From Tubulanus polymorphus (Eukaryota; Nemertea; Palaeonemertea; Tubulaniformes; Tubulanidae), in contig NC_134028.1 in NCBI RefSeq assembly GCF_964204645.1, positions 18,510,153-18,574,152 on the forward strand: a DNA stretch of 64,000 bases. The letters run 5' to 3'. Each line of letters starts with the position of its first letter. Positions within the stretch are counted from its first letter, which is position 1. Under the pieces are notes generated by a model, which was not told the origin of the DNA, did no database searches, and saw nothing but the letters and a program-made list of their open reading frames with translations. Both the position numbers and the translations under genes were made by a program. This document shows positions 58,721 to 64,000 of this stretch, piece after piece.

Positions 58721-60360
58721 AAGATAACGACTATCAGTTACCATTGCCTTGGCGAAATTCTGAAATTAAGCTGCCAAATGATATCCACCTTGTACAGAAA
58801 AGATTGTCAAGTTTGAAAATGAAGCTACAAAGAAATGAGAAATTTCGTTCTGACTACAATGACTTCATGGAAAACATTATCAACAAAAAATATGCTGAAC
58901 GAATCCCTCCGGAAGAAATTGAGAATTGCTGCAAACAAGTAAGGTACATTCCTCATCATGGTGTGTACCACCCTAAAAAACCAGAAAAGGTCAGGGTGGT
59001 TTTTGACTGTACAGCTTCATACAAAGGGATGTCATTAAATGACTTACTGTTACAGGGACCTGATCTAACGAACAACCTGGTTGGAGTCTTGATTCGTTTT
59101 CGTCAAGAAAGTATAGCATTTATGGGCGATGCAGAATCTATGTTCTACCAAGTATTGGTCGACCCATGTGATGTAGATTCATTGAGATTCCTTTGGTGGC
59201 CTGATGGAGATATCGCCAAAGACGCAGTTCCATACAGAATGCTAGTACATTTGTTGGCGCCATATCTTCCCCAAGCTGTTCTAATTGGGCGCTTCGAAGA
59301 ACGGCCACAGATAATGTCGATAAGTATGATTCTGAAGTCATAAACACCATCAATAAGAACGTCTATGTAGATGACTGTTTAAAATCGAGAAGAAATGATG
59401 GTACAAATGTAAGTTTCATTAAAGACCTGATATCTTTGTACGCTGATGGCGGATTCCGGTTGACAAAATTCATCAGTAATGAAGTATCTGTAATGAAAGG
59501 CTTACCAGAAAGTGAGCTAATCAAATCGTGTCAACAATAAGAAAAAAGCTTGGATTTTGGTTTACCCACAGAAAGAGTTCTCGGAGTTCATTGGAACTTG
59601 GTGCACGATAGCTTTTGTTTCAAGATCGTAATCAAGGATAAACCAAATACCAGAAGAGGAATATTGTACGATATGACCCTTTAGGATGGGCAGCGCCATA
59701 CGTCTTTCCTGCAAAGATACTTCTACAAGACTTATGTAGATTAAAAATTGGCTGGGATGAAGAGATACCGGAAGAATATCTGAATGTATGGTTAAATTGG
59801 AAGAAAGATGTGTCGAAACTGGAGAAGTTAAATGTCGCGAGATGCTACAAATCAGATGTATCAGATGAATTGAGATCGTGTCAGTTACACCATTTTTCTG
59901 ATGCATGCGAAGTTGGATATGGTTCAGCCTCATATCTTCGCATAGAAGATAAAGATGGAAAACTGAGTAATTCCCCTTAAAAAAACGTTAACCATACCAC
60001 GCTTGGAGTTAACTGCAGCAACGTTACTCATCAAAATCAACAAGATGGTCTTGAGTGAAATTGAATACCCAATTTCAGAGGTACACTTCTGGACTGATAG
60101 CACTGCTGTATTAAAGTTCATCATTAATGACACGGCCCGCTATAAAACTTTTGTAGCGAATTGAGTGAATACAATAAGAGAAGGCTCAGATGTCAAACAA
60201 TGGCATCATATCGATGGTAAACTTAACCCCGCTGACATGGCTTCGAGAGGATTATCTTTAAGAAAGATTGAACCAAACAGTGAAGTCTGGTTAAATGGTC
60301 CCTCTTTCCTGAGACATCCGGATTTCCATCTCACAGTGGAATCAGAATCGGATTCATGAT
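58721..60360 (+). pseudogene. BEL RT and RNase H
   Basis: RT: KKPEKVRVVFDCTASYKG, LNDLLLQGPDLTNNL, FMGDAESMFYQVLV, FLWWPDGD, and after a frameshift YVDDCLKS (catalytic VDD). RNase H/Pao domain: RVLGVHWN, PRLELTAATLL, VHFWTDSTAVLKFI and the linker NPADMASRG, which closes at 60358. At least six stops or shifts. Confidence 0.9.
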
Positions 60361-60974
60361 TCTATGCTACAACATAGTGTTTAGTGGGAGTTTAATCCTC
60401 CCGGTGCCTCTCATTTTGGGGGTGTCTGGGAACGATTGATACATTCAATCCGGAAAGTTCTATACGCTTTATTAAAAGAACAAGGTTCACACCTTACCGA
60501 TGAGAACCTCAACACATTGTTTTGCGAGATTGAATATATATTGAATAGCCGTCCGATATCTCGCATGAGCTCCGATCCGAACGATTTAGATTCGTTAACT
60601 CCGATTCATTTGCTATTACTTCATCGTTCATCTAATTTTCCTCCGGGCGTATTTGATCATTCAGATACGTATGCGAAACGACGTTGGAAGCAGGTTCAAT
60701 ATCTGGCGGATATATTCTGGCGAAGATGGGTTGGTGAATATTTACATATGTTGCAGGAATGTATTTAATGGACCCAAAAACGACGGAACGTTAAAATCGG
60801 TGATATCGTTTTGATTGTCGACAGCGCCGTTAGAAGTTCGTGGTCGATGGTTAGAGTCGTAAACGTATGTTGCGATAAAAATGGTTTTGTCCATTCGGCG
60901 ACTATTGAAACAAGTTCGAATATAATTCGGCGACCAATCGACAAGTTATCTATGCTAATTGAATCCGACATTTA
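60361..60974 (+). pseudogene. BEL integrase 3' half (5' half deleted)
   Basis: Starts abruptly at [19 protein letters not shown], the region holding the integrase catalytic Glu, and continues with [40 protein letters not shown] and the DUF5641-type KIGDIVLIVD. The zinc-binding domain and the first two catalytic Asp positions are missing because of a deletion joining 60360 to the middle of the core. Confidence 0.88.
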
Positions 60975-61121
60975 GTTGCTTTATTATGTACGCAAAACAT
61001 CGTCTGCTCGCGCTGTATTGTGAGATATATTAAATTAAGAATTTTGAATTATTACTAGGGTTTACTGTAGTTTTGATTATATTGATTCAGTAATTGAATT
61101 TCCTCAATTAGGGGATGGGGT

Positions 61122-61558
61122 TGTTCGAGGTTATATAAGCTGTAGATTTGTATTGAGTACTGTACTGTGTTTGTGTGACTGAGAATCTATTATAGTGTCA
61201 CTTTGTAGGGTCTATGTAGAGTTCAACTCAGTTTAGTATAAGCATTTCTTCTCAACCAATCATGTTAACTGTTGAATTTTGAGATTATCTAAACCTCAGA
61301 AATGCTTAACACATTTTGTACTGAGATTTTATCATGTGAGGACCTTCAGTTCAGAGAGCAAAATATAACGGTATGTTCAAACTAAAATTGATTTTCATTG
61401 CTTATTTGAATCTGAATTTACTACTTAGTGTTAAGTGTTATATTCGAAGTCTAAAATTGTATAATTATTATGTTACAGTTAATCGTCAAAATCGTTATCG
61501 AAATAAAGAAGTAATTATAGCAAGGATGCATTAATGTATTTTTTGGTGAAGATTTACA
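61122..61558 (+). repeat. BEL 3' LTR
   Basis: Preceded by a purine tract; differs from the 5' LTR at scattered sites and by a small insertion (cttagtgttaag near 61425). Confidence 0.9.
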
Positions 61559-62130
61559 ACTGATGCTAGGTATCCCCATGTCGCGATGTTCGACGACCTT
61601 AGAATCGGTTTAAAGACCACCCTAAAAATCGACCGGGCGTTAGGGTTAGGCTTAAGTTAGAGTCATTGGCCTTGGGGCGCGGTTGACTTGGTCGTTTTTC
61701 GAGTGGTTTCCAAGCCCTCGGGGTCCAACTTTACCGCCCTACCATTGGTAATTGACATCGGGTACCCCGAGTCCATACCCGGTCTACCATTCGGTAATTT
61801 GGCGTCGACGTCGACCGACTATAAGGCGTTTTTTAAAGCCGCTCAAAATAGCCGACGGCAAAAAACGCGTTTCGGAAATCCTCTGGACCCTCTTCTCACC
61901 CTCTTGACACTAATCCTCTCCTCTCTAGACCATAATCCTAAATTCGATATAAAACCGATGTAAATATAGAATTTACGACTGCTTTACGACGCCGTAAATA
62001 TAGCCACTTTGTTCAGGGTAGGCCTAAAAAACATGTTTTTTACTAGTCTGAATACCAGTCATTATTACCAGTTCCCTACAACGTCTGACGCTTAAAGTAT
62101 CATAAAGAGGTTAACTCCTGTTAATTGCAA
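61559..62130. repeat. Satellite array, right part
   Basis: Resumes after the BEL target duplication with tcattggccttgg-gcgcggttgacttggtcgtttttcgag, the same text as 54145-54195. A GC-richer, weakly repeated stretch follows. Confidence 0.55.
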
Positions 62131-62167
62131 TGTAACAACTGAAAAAATTATCGCTGGTTTTAAGTGA

Positions 62168-62979
62168 ATCCTCCATGAACGCATTGTAGAACTCACCAAT
62201 GAATGTAAAGCGCTCACGCGGAGTAACGCCCAGGAATGTGCGACTCCCCCCAATGACACACCGCAGTCAGTCGCCCCTTTTCGGCTTGCTAACCACTATT
62301 CGAAGAACAATGAAGCTGACAGACATGAACCGGTGGCTGAAACGGTCACTCTGTTTTTGGGGGAAAGCATGTCAAAATTTATTGACTTAAAACAAATCGA
62401 AAACAGCTATAGGAAACCAATCGAGGTCCGGAAAGCAGCAAGAATTAAGAGCATCCCTAAAGGAGAAGAAATCTCGAAATCCTTCCAGAACGTAATTATT
62501 CAAACGGGTGTCAATGATTTGCGTAACCCAAAAGAGGGAGTGGAGCCAATTTCGACGGCCTTTGTTGATCGAGTGAATGATATTTCGATTCGTGATGGTT
62601 GCATGATCCTAGTGTGTTTACCGATTGTGTCCATGGTCGATCCGTTCAACTATCGTTCGTCTGATCGTAATCCATTCGACTGTAGTCCGTCCGACCGTGA
62701 TCCGCTTGATGGTAGTCTGTCCAACAGCAACCTGCTCGTCCGTAGTCGTCGGGTCGTTACCCGCCCTACGATAGTCCATCTGGTAGTAATCCGTCTGATC
62801 ACAAACGGCTTGGTCATAAACCACACGCTCGTAATTCGTCTAGAAGAGGGAACCGAAACCCCCCTAATAGAAATACCAGCTGTGTCACAGATCATCTAAG
62901 ACATGACAGCCACCATGACATCAAGGGGAACTCCGCTCTCCTGATTAAAACTCTTATCCACGCGTTAAATAAATCGTGA
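62168..62979 (+). pseudogene. Non-LTR retrotransposon ORF1 with SGNH-hydrolase domain
   Basis: Frame open from 62168. A coiled-coil-like start (ILHERIVELTNECKAL), then the esterase domain: LFLGESMSK (block I, GES in place of GDS), NVIIQTGVNDLR (block III, GxND). Then a run of ten-residue repeats (DRNPFDCSPS, DRDPLDGSLS) encoded by a 30-bp minisatellite at 62640-62740. A frameshift near 62750 leads from the 62899 frame into RPYDSPSGSNPSDHK and a C-terminal LLIKTLIHALNKS ending at 62979. This ORF1 type occurs in CR1/L2-related elements. Confidence 0.65.
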
Positions 62980-63743
62980 TGAAGCTCGGTGCTTTTCATC
63001 GCGTGGTACAGGATACGTCCTATAGTCATTAGTTAGAGATAAAGAAAAAACCGCATCGGCGAAAAAAATACGAAATGGAAGAAAGAAAATTGTATCAATG
63101 TTAGTTCTTTTATCCCTATACATATATGTTCTGATACAACTTAACGCATACTAGATCAAAGAACCCTTATCGGTGCATTTTCAGATTCGAACTAATAAGT
63201 AAAAGCATTTAAGTACTCAGTTTTGAATCTCTTTTATCAATGTATGTGCAGTTTCAACCAAGTGTTATCACCAAATATTTGGTTTTGTATCTTTTTTTTT
63301 TTATGTATGTTCAGATAAAGCATATCAAATTCTATCATAAGTATTCGGTTATGTATGTTTTTAATGTATGTTCAGATACAGCATATCAAATTCTATCATA
63401 AGTATTCAGTTATGTATCTGTTTTTAATGTATGTTCAGATACAGCATATCCAACTCTATCATATGAATTAGGTTATGTATCTCTTATATCACTTTTTAAT
63501 AACCACAATGTATATAGAACTATGAACATAAGGTCTCTTAGAATGCTGATTGAAGCATTGCTTTACGGGTTTGTGTTTTAAAGAAGAACCAAAGCCTTCG
63601 TGTAAACAGTACAAGTTTATTTTATCCCATTTGTGACTTTAGTGTCAACTAAAAATTGTTACTGGTTGTAAGTCTAATCACCCTGTTACTATCATTCCTC
63701 AGGTGCTCTTGAAGTATACTTATTACTGGCTTTTAATTTTACT
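62980..63743 (+). other. ORF1-ORF2 spacer with 63-bp tandem repeats
   Basis: 63290-63485 holds three imperfect copies of a unit of about 63 bp (tgtatgttcagata-agcatatcaaattctatcataagtatt). No coding sequence. Confidence 0.7.
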
Positions 63744-64000
63744 ATGTCTTGTAATAATAGGTATAAGCTTTCAGTGAGTAGTTGGAACTTTCATGGTTTG
63801 TAATACACTGACGAAGATAATGTTCTTATGTGTAAGTTGGATGATCCTCACTTTTCTTTGAATTTCAAGGAGGACATAATTTGCTTACAAGAAATTAAAG
63901 CGGGTGAAAGGGATGTTTGATCTCTTGAAGGGTATCTTTCTTTAAATAAGGTTAGAAAGAAGCGTGAGACAATACTCCTCGTTCTCTATGAAAAATAAGG
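63744..64000 (+). pseudogene. Non-LTR ORF2 start, AP-type endonuclease, runs off window
   Basis: ATG at 63744, then LSVSSWNFHGL (the SWNVNGL motif), a TAA, and in the same frame CKLDDPHFSLNFKEDIICLQEIKAGE, which holds the catalytic Glu of LQE-(I/T)K, another TGA, then GYLSL. These are the first conserved blocks of the apurinic-like endonuclease of non-LTR elements. Two stops in 80 codons show it is dead. The rest lies beyond 64000. Confidence 0.75.

Larger units (their letters stand above)
54489..61558 (+). mobile_element. BEL/Pao LTR retrotransposon, defective
   Basis: LTRs 54489-54923 and 61122-61558 (about 435 bp; TGTTCGAGG to TTACA) with a TSD ACCGA/ACTGA (one mismatch). Purine tract aattaggggatgggg before the 3' LTR. 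Gag is intact over 540 codons but pol has many stops, a nested 1.25-kb repeat and a missing integrase segment. Confidence 0.93.

Noticed and set aside
62618-62895. Minus-strand frames over the ORF1 minisatellite
   Set aside because: Created by the 30-bp repeat, which is open in several frames; plus strand has the SGNH motifs.

Overview
The window is repeat-dense DNA from an animal nuclear genome, most likely a marine invertebrate. The reasons are AT-rich intergenic sequence, short GT-AG introns, and an unusually diverse set of mobile elements: L2/CR1- and Jockey-like non-LTR elements, Penelope, Gypsy, Copia, BEL/Pao, P-element, piggyBac, Kolobok and a Crypton-like tyrosine recombinase. The palindrome taggccta and an (ATT)n-tailed L2 also fit. 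I cannot fix the phylum from sequence alone. One fragment of a conventional host gene is recognisable, the BRCT-coding exon of a DNA polymerase lambda-like gene on the minus strand near 24 kb.

Layout. 0-1.7 kb: minus-strand P-element/THAP9-like transposase pseudogene with a partial 0.95-kb duplication. 3.9-4.6 kb: short TIR element. 5.5-9.06 kb: L2-like retrotransposon, split by a 1.4-kb foldback element. 9.1-13.7 kb: no gene seen. 13.7-14.2 kb: Penelope 3' fragment. 14.2-15.2 kb: deleted piggyBac. 15.3-20.9 kb: a basic coiled-coil ORF interrupted by a complete Kolobok element (15721-20766). 21.0-22.3 kb: dispersed and 155-bp repeats. 23.6-24.2 kb: host BRCT exon. 25.6-27.3 kb: RS-rich ORF joined to a Jockey-like RT. 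27.7-28.3 kb: MITE. 28.9-30.1 kb: Gypsy-like gag/protease remnant. 30.1-30.8 kb: second L2. 32.1-36.2 kb: unclassified transposase pseudogene split by a 1.8-kb TIR element. 36.7-42.9 kb: minus-strand BEL-like gag/protease interrupted by a Gypsy element with 135-bp LTRs. 44.7-53.4 kb: a spliced gene pair (small acidic/basic protein, then tyrosine recombinase) whose first member is interrupted by a Copia element. 53.6-62 kb: tRNA-like satellite array interrupted by a BEL/Pao element, itself carrying a 1.25-kb nested repeat. 62.1-64 kb: ORF1 (SGNH-type) and the start of ORF2 (endonuclease) of another non-LTR element, running off the window.

The most interesting object is the Kolobok at 15721-20766. 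It has TTAA target duplications, a 14-bp perfect terminal repeat, and a 10-exon THAP-DDE transposase whose exons join in phase to 780 residues. On the opposite strand it carries a second gene encoding a P2X7-receptor C-terminal (ballast) type zinc domain. The two genes are convergent, and an identical 14-base CRE-like motif lies in inverted orientation in front of each. Removing the element restores the reading frame of the interrupted target ORF, so its boundaries are certain to the base.

Nearly every other element is broken by stops, frameshifts, deletions or nested insertions. Several nestings (Copia in exon, Gypsy in BEL, Kolobok in ORF, TIR element in transposase) are proven by target-site duplications together with continuity of the interrupted gene.
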